From the NCBI GenBank assembly GCA_910577475.1, contig CAJTLJ010000011.1, positions 1 to 64,000 on the forward strand: 64,000 nt of DNA. The letters are read 5' to 3'. The DNA comes from an uncultured Alistipes sp. (GTDB lineage: Bacteria > Bacteroidota > Bacteroidia > Bacteroidales > Rikenellaceae). Shown here piece after piece: positions 18,500-30,425 of this stretch (position 1 is the stretch's first letter; each line of letters opens with the position of its first letter). The notes under the pieces were generated by a model that was not told where the DNA came from, searched no databases, and worked only from the letters and a program-made list of their open reading frames with translations. The translations under genes and the position numbers were made by a program.

Positions 18500-19491
18500 A
18501 TGATAAAATCCTTTGAATGTTTTAGACTAATTGGAACCATCCTTGTTTTTATCTGCCATATAACTTTATTTGACCTCTCCATCGGCGGAGGAGTACCTGT
18601 TGAGATGTTCTTTGTTTTATCAGGATTTGGAATGATGTTGGGCTATGGAAACGATTCCATCAAGTTTATTCCATATATGAAAAAACGCCTCAACCGTTTG
18701 TATCCGTTATATTTCATTTCCCTTATTTTCGGGGCTCTTTATATGATATTCGTATTAGATTTAGATATGTGGCACACCATAATAAAAGCACCCGTATTTA
18801 TATTGTGTTTGCAAACGCTTACGCCTTATACAAGTGCTACCGGCTTTAATTCTCCTGCGTGGTATGTTGCAACCCTATTATGGATATATCTTTTTTTCTA
18901 TTGGTTTAGCAAAGCAAATCAATTCAAATGGGGGGGGGATTTTTGTATGCGATAATTATATTATCCGTACAGCCTCTGCTAAAACAGACCGAATTAATCA
19001 CATGGATATACTATTTTTCTCCGTATACACGGGTTCTTGACTTTTTAATAGGAGTATCGGCAGCTTTACTTTATAAACGATACCCGTTAAAAATAAAGTC
19101 AAAACTACTCATGACCATATTGGAAGCATTATCCCTTCTATTGGTAATTGTTTGTATAATATATGAAAGCCAAATTCATTACATTTTCATTGTAGGAATA
19201 ATATTTGCTTTATGCTTTTACATATTTGGTCAAGAGAAAGGATATTTATCTGAATATTTTGCCCTCTCCATATTTAGGAAATTGGCAAAATATAGCTATT
19301 CGTTTTATCTGATCCATTATCTGGTGATAATGTCTATGGTAAAAACATTAAATCTGCAAAATGGACTTACAGGTTTCAATATCCTTATGTCTATTGTTAT
19401 GTTTGTTATTTCAGCCTTATTGTCGTATATACTGCAAGAGTTTACGCACAAACTCAAATTGCCTTTTACTATCCAACAATCAAAAGCATAA
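18500..19491 (+). pseudogene. Acyltransferase 3 family membrane protein, frameshifted at a G9 tract
   Basis: The first frame (18500-18955) holds FRLIGTILVFICHITLF, VPVEMFFVLSGFGMMLGY, MKKRLNRLYPLYF and SPAWYVATLLWIYLFFY, typical of O-acyltransferases that decorate surface sugars. At nine G (18930-18938) it shifts and stops after five codons. The next frame carries on with five or so further membrane helices to 19491. Ten G would give one 330-aa protein with the usual multi-pass layout. AT-rich codon use unlike its neighbours suggests transfer. Whether this is a decayed gene, a sequencing error or a phase-off state cannot be told from one sequence. Confidence 0.8.
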
Positions 19492-19565
19492 TCTAATCTT
19501 ACAATAATACAAAAAAATAACATGATGCAAAAGATATTGCACCATGATAAGTTGCGGATTTGGAT

Positions 19566-19600
19566 AAATATCATATCAGTCTATAACTGGTATGATATTT
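19566..19600 (+). terminator. Terminator-like hairpin after the acyltransferase
   Basis: AAATATCATATCAG pairs with CTGGTATGATATTT (one mismatch) around a 7-base loop. The stem is AT-rich and the T-tail weak, so it is only a possible terminator. Confidence 0.4.
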
Positions 19601-19723
19601 AATAAACGGTTCGCTGGAAATTAATGAATAGTTTGCATATAACGGGCTCTGTATGGGCGAGGTTACATTCTGTAGAACTGTTGCAGCGAACAACAAAACA
19701 TCTATCTGCGACTGACAAACAAT

Positions 19724-19743
19724 GCACTTATGTGCATAAGTGC
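19724..19743. promoter_or_regulatory. Perfect 20-bp palindromic site
   Basis: GCACTTATG-TG-CATAAGTGC is a perfect 9-bp inverted repeat with a 2-base centre. It lies between the acyltransferase patch and the tatC stop. Nothing else in 19601-19790 looks functional; the purpose (operator or recombination site) is unknown. Confidence 0.4.
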
Positions 19744-19790
19744 CAAACACAGCTTTCTGGACGAAACATTTTATTTCTTCGAAAAAAATT

Positions 19791-20585
19791 TTATTCTGCA
19801 TCGCGATCCCGGGCGAAGCGGACGCCCAGTTCGTAAAGCAGGTAGATGGGCAGGAAGACGACCATCAGCGTAAAGGGGTCGCCCGAGGGGGTGATGACGG
19901 CCGACAGCACCAGCAGGGCCACGATGGCGTGACGCCGGTAGCGGCACAGCAGCGAGCGGCTCACCACGCCCAGCCGCGAGAGAAGCCACGTCAGCAGGGG
20001 CAGCTCGAAAACGAGCCCCATCACGAAGATCATCATCAGGAAATTGCCCATGTAGGAGTCGAGCGAGATCCGATTCTCGATCGTTGTGCTCAACTGGTAC
20101 TCGGTCAGGAATCGGAACGTGAAGGGAAAGACCAGCCCGTAGCCGACGATGCAGCCGGCGAAGAAGAGTACCGTGCCGCACACGAAGGCGGCGGCGACGC
20201 TGCGACGTTCGTTCGGAAAGAGCGCCGGGCGCACGAAGCTCCACACTTCGTAGATCAGATAGGGAAAGATGACGAGCAGCGCCAGCCAGCACGAGGCGCT
20301 GATGTGGGTCATGAACTGCGAGGCGACGTTGTAATTGATGATCTCGACCGAGAAATCGCCGCCGAAATTCGGCAGCCAGTCGCCTCCGCCCGCACCGAGC
20401 TGCGCCAGCCAGCGATAGAGCGGGAATCGGGATGTGGTGGGGGCGAGGATCACATGGTCGAAAAGCCAGGGCATCGCGACGAAGCATCCCGCAACGGCAA
20501 CTACCAGCACGGCGACGACACGCATAAGCGTGCGCCGCAGAGCCTCCAGGTGGGACCAGAAGGTCGACGGTTCCTCCGCTGCCAT
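19791..20585 (-). CDS. tatC: Sec-independent protein translocase TatC
   Basis: Multi-spanning subunit of the twin-arginine translocase that recognises RR signal peptides in the inner membrane. The 264-aa product begins FWSHLEALRRTLMRV (the conserved HLxELRxR region) and contains FPYLIYEVWSFVRPALFPNERR and the conserved FPF and FELP segments. Six helices are expected. An insertion near residues 50-90 (GAGGGDWLPNFGGDF) enlarges the first periplasmic loop, as often seen in Bacteroidetes. It is 7 bases after tatA. Confidence 0.95.
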   Translation of the reverse strand: MAAEEPSTFWSHLEALRRTLMRVVAVLVVAVAGCFVAMPWLFDHVILAPTTSRFPLYRWLAQLGAGGGDWLPNFGGDFSVEIINYNVASQFMTHISASCWLALLVIFPYLIYEVWSFVRPALFPNERRSVAAAFVCGTVLFFAGCIVGYGLVFPFTFRFLTEYQLSTTIENRISLDSYMGNFLMMIFVMGLVFELPLLTWLLSRLGVVSRSLLCRYRRHAIVALLVLSAVITPSGDPFTLMVVFLPIYLLYELGVRFARDRDAE

Positions 20586-20592
20586 TCCGACG

Positions 20593-20790
20593 CTATTGCT
20601 TCTTCTCCGAATCGGGGCCCTTCTCGATCTCCTTCTCGATGTCGTTCATCCCCTCCTTGAAACTGCGGACACCCTTGCCGATTCCCTTCATCAGCTCGGG
20701 AATTTTCCGTCCGCCGAATAGCAGCAGCACGACCAGCGCGATGATGACGATCTCACCGGCTCCGAGATTAAATAACAACAATCCGTTCAT
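20593..20790 (-). CDS. tatA: Twin-arginine translocase subunit TatA
   Basis: A 65-aa single-pass protein: a short N-terminus, a helix (GEIVIIALVVLLLFGGRKIPEL) ending in the FGGRKIPEL hinge, then an amphipathic helix (LMKGIGKGVRSFKEGM) and a charged tail. It forms the protein-conducting assembly with TatC. With only one A-type protein here it may serve as both TatA and TatB. First gene of the tatAC operon with a clear promoter. Confidence 0.94.
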   Translation of the reverse strand: MNGLLLFNLGAGEIVIIALVVLLLFGGRKIPELMKGIGKGVRSFKEGMNDIEKEIEKGPDSEKKQ

Positions 20791-20815
20791 ATCTTCATTC
20801 GTTCTTTTTAAGCTA

Positions 20816-20846
20816 CAAATATAGGTATTTCTTCGCTACGATACAA
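20816..20846 (-). promoter_or_regulatory. tatAC promoter
   Basis: Read leftward, TTG (20846-20844) and TATATTTG (20823-20816) are 20 bases apart, an ideal spacing. It lies just beyond the galK stop, so tatAC need not depend on galK transcription. Confidence 0.7.
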
Positions 20847-20852
20847 TTTTTC

Positions 20853-21998
20853 CTACTCCAGCCGGCGGGCGCCCCCGCCGATCACTACGTCGATCGTGCG
20901 GGGATGGAGGCCGTAGCGCGCAGCATAACGCCGGTCCACCTCGTCGAGGAACGATTCGCAGGCTCCGTCGCTCACCAGATTCAGCACGCAGCCGCCGAAG
21001 CCGCCGCCCATCATGCGCGAACCGAGCACCCCGTCGTACCCGCGGGCGATCTCCTGGATGAAGTCCAGCTCCCCGCAGCTCACGCCGTACTCCTGCGACA
21101 ACCCCCGGTGGCTCTCGAACATCTTCTCGCCGAACCCCGCGTAGTCCCCGCTCCGCAGCCGGTCGCAGCCGATCAGCAGGCGCACGTTCTCCTCGATCAC
21201 GTAGCGGCAGCGGCGATAGACCCACTCGTCCATCTCCGAACGGTAGGTATCGAGCATGTCGAGCCCCACGTCGCGCAGCAGCGTCACCCGCGGCACGTGC
21301 CGGGCGATAATCGCCACGCCCCGCTCGCACTGGCTGCGGCGCAGGTTGTACTCGGTCCCGGCCAGCGAGTGGGAGACCATCGAGTCGATCAGCACCAGCC
21401 TGCACCCCTCGGGACGGAACGGGATCATTTCGTACTCCAGCGAGCGGCAGTCGAGCCGCATCACCCGGTCGCGCTCTCCCAGCAGGGAGATCATCTGGTC
21501 CATGATGCCGCATCGCACACCTATATAACGATGCTCGGTCATCTGCCCCGCCCGAGCCAGTTCGACCGGCGTCAGTTTCCGCTCCGAGAGGTCGTTCAGG
21601 GCGAAGGCGAACACGCTCTCCAGCGCCGCCGACGAGGAGAGGCCGGCGCCGGAGGGGATGTCGCCGCCGAACACGGCATCGAAAGCCGGCACGTCGACAC
21701 CCCGGCGCACCATCTCGCTCACCACGCCGTAGATATAACGGGCCCACGACACACGGGGCGGCTCATCGGCGATGTTCAGTTCGATCCCCTCGTCGAAATC
21801 GACCGACCAGATCCGCGAGCGGCGCCCCGCAGCCGGACGGACGGCAAGCCAGATGCAGCGGTCGATCGCTCCGGGCAGGACGAACCCGCCGTTGTAGTCG
21901 GTATGTTCGCCGATCAGGTTGACACGTCCCGGAGCCGCATAAAGCCGGGCGCCAGAGCCGAAACGGGCAAGGAACTCTTCGAAGACACGATTCTTCAT
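20853..21998 (-). CDS. galK: Galactokinase
   Basis: Phosphorylates galactose to galactose-1-phosphate (Leloir pathway). The 381-aa GHMP kinase has the galactokinase signature GRVNLIGEHTDYNGGFVLP, the ATP loop GDIPSGAGLSSSAALE (about residues 110-125), the catalytic Asp in CGIMDQ, and motif 3 GSRMMGGGFGGCVLNLV. No epimerase or uridylyltransferase is adjacent; galM is 4 kb away on the opposite strand. Confidence 0.96.
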   Translation of the reverse strand: MKNRVFEEFLARFGSGARLYAAPGRVNLIGEHTDYNGGFVLPGAIDRCIWLAVRPAAGRRSRIWSVDFDEGIELNIADEPPRVSWARYIYGVVSEMVRRGVDVPAFDAVFGGDIPSGAGLSSSAALESVFAFALNDLSERKLTPVELARAGQMTEHRYIGVRCGIMDQMISLLGERDRVMRLDCRSLEYEMIPFRPEGCRLVLIDSMVSHSLAGTEYNLRRSQCERGVAIIARHVPRVTLLRDVGLDMLDTYRSEMDEWVYRRCRYVIEENVRLLIGCDRLRSGDYAGFGEKMFESHRGLSQEYGVSCGELDFIQEIARGYDGVLGSRMMGGGFGGCVLNLVSDGACESFLDEVDRRYAARYGLHPRTIDVVIGGGARRLE

Positions 21999-22074
21999 AG
22001 ACTCTGTATAAAATATGGGTAGACGATACGAATATACGACTTTTCAGTCGTTTTACGACATATTCGCCGAAAAA

Positions 22075-22113
22075 AAGCACAAAAAGAGGGAGCGGCAACG
22101 CCGCACCCCTCCC
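22075..22113 (-). terminator. Terminator of the clpC-like gene
   Basis: Read leftward, a GC-rich hairpin (GGGAGGGGTGCGGC, loop, CCGCTCCCTC) starts about 7 bases after the stop codon and is followed by T-rich sequence. Confidence 0.7.
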
Positions 22114-22119
22114 CTGTCG

Positions 22120-24570
<2,451 letters not shown>

Positions 24571-24663
24571 ATTCAATCGTCGTTAAATTATTTTTCGACT
24601 GAATAACGAACCAATTCAACCAATTATTGCATAACCCCGACCGAACGGAATGCGGACGGAGGA

Positions 24664-25614
24664 TCAGTAGTGGCGGAACCCGTGCCAGTCGGCAGCGAAT
24701 GGGCAGCCGCCGCGAAGCCAGCGGACCAGGGGGTCGGCCGACGCCACGATCCGCCCCACGGGGTAGAGCGGCCGGCGGAAATGCGCCTCGAAATCGCGGC
24801 GAAGAGTCTCCGCCCCCTCTCCGCAGGCGGTCAGGAGCAGCTTGTAATCCTCGCCGCCGCAGAGGGCCGCTTCGAGATCGGCGCCGGCGGCTACGGGCAC
24901 GCGCTCCACGTCGATCTCCGCCCCCACCCCCGAACGCTCGAGGATATGGACCAGATCCGAGGCCAGCCCGTCCGAGAGGTCCATCATGGCGTGCACCTCC
25001 CCGCGCCTGCCGAGCCACTCCCCTTCGGCGACCTGCGCCTCTGGCCTCTTGTGCAGGCACGCCAGCGGCGTGTCGTAACGGCCGGCCAGCAGGTCGCGAA
25101 GCCCGGCCGCCGAAGCGCCCAGCTCGCCCGCCGCCAGCACGACATCGCCCGGGCGGGCCGCATCGCGGCGCTTCAGGCAGGCGAAAGGGGCGCGGCCGAT
25201 GGCCGTCACGTTGATCGAAACGCCCGAAGGCGAAGCGGTGGTGTCGCCGCCGATCAGATTGACTCCCGCCTCCGCCGAGGCTTCGGCGTAGCCCCGGGCG
25301 AACCGTTCGGCCCAGTCGCTCCGCACGGTATCGGCCGGCAGGGCCAGCGAGAGCAGCGTGGCGACGGGATGCGCCCCCATGGCGGCCACGTCGCTCAGAT
25401 TGACGTGCAGCGCCTTGCGGGCCAGCTCCTCGGGCGAGGCGGCCCGCCTCAGGAAATGGACATCCTCGATCAGCAGGTCGGCCGTAAACACCAGCGCCTC
25501 GTCCCCGCCGACGGGCAGGACGGCGCAGTCGTCGCCGATCCCCTCGAAGCCGTTCGCAGGCAGGGTCCGGCACCAGTCGGCCAGTCGGCCGATCAATCCG
25601 AATTCGGTCGTCAT
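24664..25614 (-). CDS. thiL: Thiamine-monophosphate kinase
   Basis: Phosphorylates thiamine monophosphate to the active pyrophosphate. The 316-aa product has GIGDDCAVLP (ATP site), FTADLLIEDVHF, HVNLSDVAAMGAHP (metal-binding Asp), GGDTTAS, MDLSDGLASDL and GGEDYKLL, all hallmarks of ThiL of the PurM-like fold. The next in-frame Met is about residue 78, so the start is secure. Its -7 element lies only 5 bases upstream, so the transcript may have almost no leader. Confidence 0.95.
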   Translation of the reverse strand: MTTEFGLIGRLADWCRTLPANGFEGIGDDCAVLPVGGDEALVFTADLLIEDVHFLRRAASPEELARKALHVNLSDVAAMGAHPVATLLSLALPADTVRSDWAERFARGYAEASAEAGVNLIGGDTTASPSGVSINVTAIGRAPFACLKRRDAARPGDVVLAAGELGASAAGLRDLLAGRYDTPLACLHKRPEAQVAEGEWLGRRGEVHAMMDLSDGLASDLVHILERSGVGAEIDVERVPVAAGADLEAALCGGEDYKLLLTACGEGAETLRRDFEAHFRRPLYPVGRIVASADPLVRWLRGGCPFAADWHGFRHY

Positions 25615-25619
25615 GCCGG

Positions 25620-25627
25620 CAAAATTA
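25620..25627 (-). promoter_or_regulatory. thiL -7 element abutting the start codon
   Basis: Read leftward this is TAATTTTG, followed by CCGGC and then the ATG. Transcription would start at or next to the ATG. Confidence 0.45.
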
Positions 25628-25648
25628 GCGATTTTTGCCGGATTTTTC

Positions 25649-25656
25649 TACCTTTG
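25649..25656 (+). promoter_or_regulatory. aroQ -7 element
   Basis: TACCTTTG matches consensus, about 24 bases before the aroQ ATG and divergent from the thiL element 21 bases away. Confidence 0.5.
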
Positions 25657-25680
25657 CGAAAGTTAATTCCCATATCGATC

Positions 25681-26097
25681 ATGAAGATACTGATTCTGAA
25701 CGGTCCCAACCTCAACCTGCAAGGCAGGCGCGACACGGACATCTACGGCACCGAGACCTTCGAAAGCTGCCTGGAAAGGTTGCGCGAGCGCTATCCGGCC
25801 CACAGCTTCGACTACCGGCAGTCGAACATCGAAGGGGAGCTGATCGACGCCCTGCACGCCGCGCCGGGCCGCTACGACGGCGTGGTGCTGAACGCCGGCG
25901 GCTACACCCACACCTCGGTCGCCCTGCGCGATGCCGTGAGCGCCGTGCCGACCCCCGTCGTCGAGGTGCACATCTCCTCCATCCTCGCCCGCGAGGAGTT
26001 CCGCCACACCTCCCTGCTGGCCCCCGTCGCCAAAGGGTCGATCATGGGTTTCGGGCTGGACTCCTACCGGCTGGGGGTCGAGGCGCTGATCGGATAG
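25681..26097 (+). CDS. aroQ: 3-dehydroquinate dehydratase, type II
   Basis: Third step of the shikimate pathway. The 138-aa product has LNGPNLNLQGRRDTDIYG with the catalytic Tyr loop, the DYRQSNIEGELIDAL substrate loop, LNAGGYTHTSVALRDA, and VEVHISSILAREEFR with the catalytic His. Size and motifs identify the dodecameric type II enzyme. The frame is open far upstream antisense to thiL; the ATG at 25681 matches the conserved N-terminus. Confidence 0.96.
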   Translation: MKILILNGPNLNLQGRRDTDIYGTETFESCLERLRERYPAHSFDYRQSNIEGELIDALHAAPGRYDGVVLNAGGYTHTSVALRDAVSAVPTPVVEVHISSILAREEFRHTSLLAPVAKGSIMGFGLDSYRLGVEALIG

Positions 26098-26125
26098 CGG
26101 AACCGGCCGCGATGCGGGCCCGAAA

Positions 26126-26157
26126 TTTGCGATTTGCGAATACATTTCGTATTTTTG
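26126..26157 (+). promoter_or_regulatory. suf operon promoter
   Basis: TTTG (26126-26129) and TATTTTTG (26150-26157) are 20 bases apart. It lies 30 bases after aroQ and about 20 before sufB. Confidence 0.7.
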
Positions 26158-26177
26158 CGGGATAAATCGGACGAACC

Positions 26178-27623
<1,446 letters not shown>

Positions 27624-27646
27624 ACGGATAATAAAGAAAACGAAAT

Positions 27647-28399
27647 ATGCTTACAGTCAAAAATCTACATGCGTCGGTCGGCGACAAGGAGATTCTCCGG
27701 GGTATCGACCTGGAGGTCCGTGCCGGCGAAGTGCACGCCATCATGGGGCCCAACGGCTCGGGCAAGTCGACCCTTGCGTCGGTGCTGGCCGGCAACGAGA
27801 AGTTCACCGTCACGGCGGGCGAGGTGGAATTCCTGGGCCGCAACCTGCTGGAGATGCCGATCGAGGACCGCGCCCGGCTGGGTCTGTTCCTGGGCTTCCA
27901 GTATCCGGTAGAGATTCCGGGTGTCTCGATGGCCAACTTCATGAAGCAGGCCGTGAACGAGCACCGCAAGTTCCGGGGCGAGGAGCCGCTGACGGCTTCG
28001 CAGTTCCTGAAGCTCATGCGCGAGAAGAGCGCCGTGGTCGAGCTGGACGCCAAACTCACCTCGCGCGCCGTGAACGAAGGGTTCTCGGGCGGCGAGAAGA
28101 AGAAGAACGAGATTTTCCAGATGGCTATGCTCGATCCAAAGCTCGCCATTCTGGACGAGACCGACTCGGGTCTGGACATCGACGCCCTGCGCATCGTGGC
28201 TACGGGCGTCACGAAACTCCACACGCCCGAAAACGCCACGGTAGTCATCACACACTACCAGCGTCTGCTGGACTACATCGTACCCGACTACGTGCACGTG
28301 CTCTATAAGGGCCGCATCATCCACTCGGGCGACAAGACGCTGGCCCTCAAGCTCGAAAAAGAGGGATACGACTGGCTTATCAACGACTACGAGGGATGA
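27647..28399 (+). CDS. sufC: Fe-S assembly ATPase SufC
   Basis: ABC-type ATPase that drives conformational change in the SufBD core. The 250-aa product has Walker A GPNGSGKSTLASV (about residue 35), the Q-loop LGFQYPVEIPGVS, the SufC-style signature FSGGEKKKNEI, Walker B LAILDETDSGLD and the switch His in VVITHYQRLL. The stop overlaps the sufD start by 4 bases. Confidence 0.97.
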   Translation: MLTVKNLHASVGDKEILRGIDLEVRAGEVHAIMGPNGSGKSTLASVLAGNEKFTVTAGEVEFLGRNLLEMPIEDRARLGLFLGFQYPVEIPGVSMANFMKQAVNEHRKFRGEEPLTASQFLKLMREKSAVVELDAKLTSRAVNEGFSGGEKKKNEIFQMAMLDPKLAILDETDSGLDIDALRIVATGVTKLHTPENATVVITHYQRLLDYIVPDYVHVLYKGRIIHSGDKTLALKLEKEGYDWLINDYEG

Positions 28400-29184
28400 T
28401 GGACGCAGAGAGACTATACGAGGCCGCCGGGCGGATCGAGGGCGTGGAGCGTCTGCTTTCCTCCGCCGACAGCCGCATCGAGCTGGCACCGGGCGAGGAG
28501 CGCCGGATCGTGGCAGTTCACGACCGCCGAGACGCCGCGGAGCTCTCCGTCGAGTTGGGCGAAGGGGCCCGGCTCCATCTGGTCGAGCTCTTCACGAGCG
28601 AGGCTTTCCGGACCCTGAAACTCCGGCAGCGGAGCGGCAGCTCGGCCGACGTCACCATCCTGCAACTGGGCTCGGCCAACCTCGACTGCACGGTCGACCT
28701 GGACGGTCCCGAAGCCGAGAGCCGGGTGAACGGGCTCTTTCTGGCCGCCGACGGCGACCACTGCGAGTTCGCCCTGCGCACCAACCACAACGCGGGCGAC
28801 TGCCGCAGCGAATCGCTCGTCAAGGGGGTCGCAGGCGGAAAATCGACCGGTGAATTCCGCGGACTGGTCTACGTAGCGCCCGACGCCCAGCGCACCGACG
28901 CCCGTCAGACCAGCCGGAACATCGAGCTCGGCGACGAAGCGCGCATCCTGACGAAGCCCCAGCTCGAAATCTACGCCGACGACGTGAAGTGTTCGCACGG
29001 CGCCACGGTGGGACAGCTGGACGGCGAAGCGATTCTCTACATGCGTCAGCGCGGCCTGACCGACCGGCAGGCCCGCCGGCTGCAGATCGAGGGGTTCGCC
29101 GCCGACGTGGCGGACCGCTGCGCCATAGCGGAACTCGCGGAGACGCTTCGCGAGGCCGTAGCCGCACAGCTGGAAAACATGTAA
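28396..29184 (+). CDS. sufD: SufD-like Fe-S assembly protein, short form
   Basis: Position between sufC and sufS, and the C-terminal half (TNHNAGDCRSESLVKGV, GKSTGEFRGLVYV, DARQTSRNIELGDEARILTKPQLEIYADDVKCSHGATVGQLD, AILYMRQRGL), identify SufD. At 262 aa it is much shorter than the roughly 420-450 aa usual for SufD. It keeps the beta-helix core and C-terminal helices but lacks most of the N-terminal helical domain. No frameshift is evident, so this appears to be a natural short form. Two tandem ATGs (28396, 28399) could serve as start. Confidence 0.85.
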   Translation: MMDAERLYEAAGRIEGVERLLSSADSRIELAPGEERRIVAVHDRRDAAELSVELGEGARLHLVELFTSEAFRTLKLRQRSGSSADVTILQLGSANLDCTVDLDGPEAESRVNGLFLAADGDHCEFALRTNHNAGDCRSESLVKGVAGGKSTGEFRGLVYVAPDAQRTDARQTSRNIELGDEARILTKPQLEIYADDVKCSHGATVGQLDGEAILYMRQRGLTDRQARRLQIEGFAADVADRCAIAELAETLREAVAAQLENM

Positions 29185-29197
29185 AAAGCCATTGAAT

Positions 29198-30415
29198 ATG
29201 TTCGATCCGAAAACCATACGCGAAGACTTTCCGATTCTGAACCGACGGGTCTACGACCGGCCGCTGGTCTATCTCGACAGCGGAGCCACGGCCCAGAAAC
29301 CCCGGTGCGTGATCGAGAAGGTCGACGAACTGCATCGGACGCTGAACGCCAACGTACACCGCGGTGCCCATTTCCTCTCGGAGGAGATCACCGAACAGTA
29401 CGAGGCGGCCCGCGAGGAGATCCGCGCCTTCATCGGGGCAGCCGACCGGAGCGAGGTGATCTTCACGGCCGGCGCCACGGCGTCGCTCAACACGGTCGCC
29501 TACTCCTATTGCGAGATGGCGCTGAAGGCGGGCGACAACATCGTGGTGAGCGAGATGGAGCACCACTCGAACATCGTCCCCTGGCAGCTGATGGCCGAAC
29601 GCAAGGGTGCGGAGATCCGCGTACTGCCCTTCGACGACGAGGGGCGCCTGCGCACGGAGCTGCTGATCGAACTGCTGGACGAGCGGACGCGGGTGGTGGC
29701 GGTCACCCAGGCCTCCAACACACTGGGCACGCGGCCCGATCTGGCGGCCGTCATCGACGCGGCCCACGCCGTGGGCGCCGTTACGGTGGTGGACGGATGC
29801 CAGGGCATCGTGCACGGCGGTGTGGACGTCACGGCGCTCGACTGCGACTTCTACGCCTTCTCGGGCCACAAGCTCTACGGCCCCACGGGCATCGGCGTGC
29901 TCTACGGCAAGCGGGAGCTGCTGGAACGCATGCCCCCCTTTCTGGGAGGCGGCGACATGGTGGACCGCGTATCGTTCGCCAAAACCACCTACGCCCCCCT
30001 GCCGCTCAAATTCGAAGCGGGCACGGCCAACTTCATCGGAGCCATCGGACTGGGCGAGGCGATCCGCTACCTGCGCCGGCTCCCGACCGACGAGGTGGCG
30101 GCCTACGAACACCGCCTGACCCTCCGCGCCACGGAGGCCCTGCAGTCCGTGCCGGGATTGCGCATCTACGGCACCACACCGACCAAATGCAGCCTGCTGT
30201 CGTTCAACGTCGAGGGCATTCACCCCTACGATCTGGGAATGATTCTCGACAAGATGGGAATCGCCGTCCGCACAGGGCAGCACTGCGCCGAACCGGTGAT
30301 GACCCACTACGGCGTGACGGGCATGTGCCGCGCCTCGCTGGCCTTCTACAACACGGAGGAGGAGATCGACGCCCTGAAAAACGGCATTCTCCGTGCAGCC
30401 CGAATGTTAAAATAA
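29198..30415 (+). CDS. sufS: Cysteine desulfurase SufS
   Basis: PLP enzyme releasing sulfur from cysteine for the SufBCD scaffold. The 405-aa product shows VYLDSGATAQKP, NVHRGAHFLSEE, EMEHHSNIVPWQL, VDGCQGIVHG, the PLP-lysine motif FSGHKLYGPTGIGVLYG, and the catalytic Cys in RTGQHCAEP (about 355) of the SufS type. I start at the ATG at 29198; a TTG two codons earlier is possible. No sufE is adjacent, so the sulfur-transfer partner must be elsewhere or absent. Confidence 0.95.
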   Translation: MFDPKTIREDFPILNRRVYDRPLVYLDSGATAQKPRCVIEKVDELHRTLNANVHRGAHFLSEEITEQYEAAREEIRAFIGAADRSEVIFTAGATASLNTVAYSYCEMALKAGDNIVVSEMEHHSNIVPWQLMAERKGAEIRVLPFDDEGRLRTELLIELLDERTRVVAVTQASNTLGTRPDLAAVIDAAHAVGAVTVVDGCQGIVHGGVDVTALDCDFYAFSGHKLYGPTGIGVLYGKRELLERMPPFLGGGDMVDRVSFAKTTYAPLPLKFEAGTANFIGAIGLGEAIRYLRRLPTDEVAAYEHRLTLRATEALQSVPGLRIYGTTPTKCSLLSFNVEGIHPYDLGMILDKMGIAVRTGQHCAEPVMTHYGVTGMCRASLAFYNTEEEIDALKNGILRAARMLK

Positions 30416-30425
30416 ACGATAACCC

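Noticed and set aside
24605..24630. Possible heat-shock operator upstream of clpC
   Set aside because: Only a doubled AACCAATT is present; no CIRCE inverted repeat (TTAGCACTC/GAGTGCTAA) could be found.
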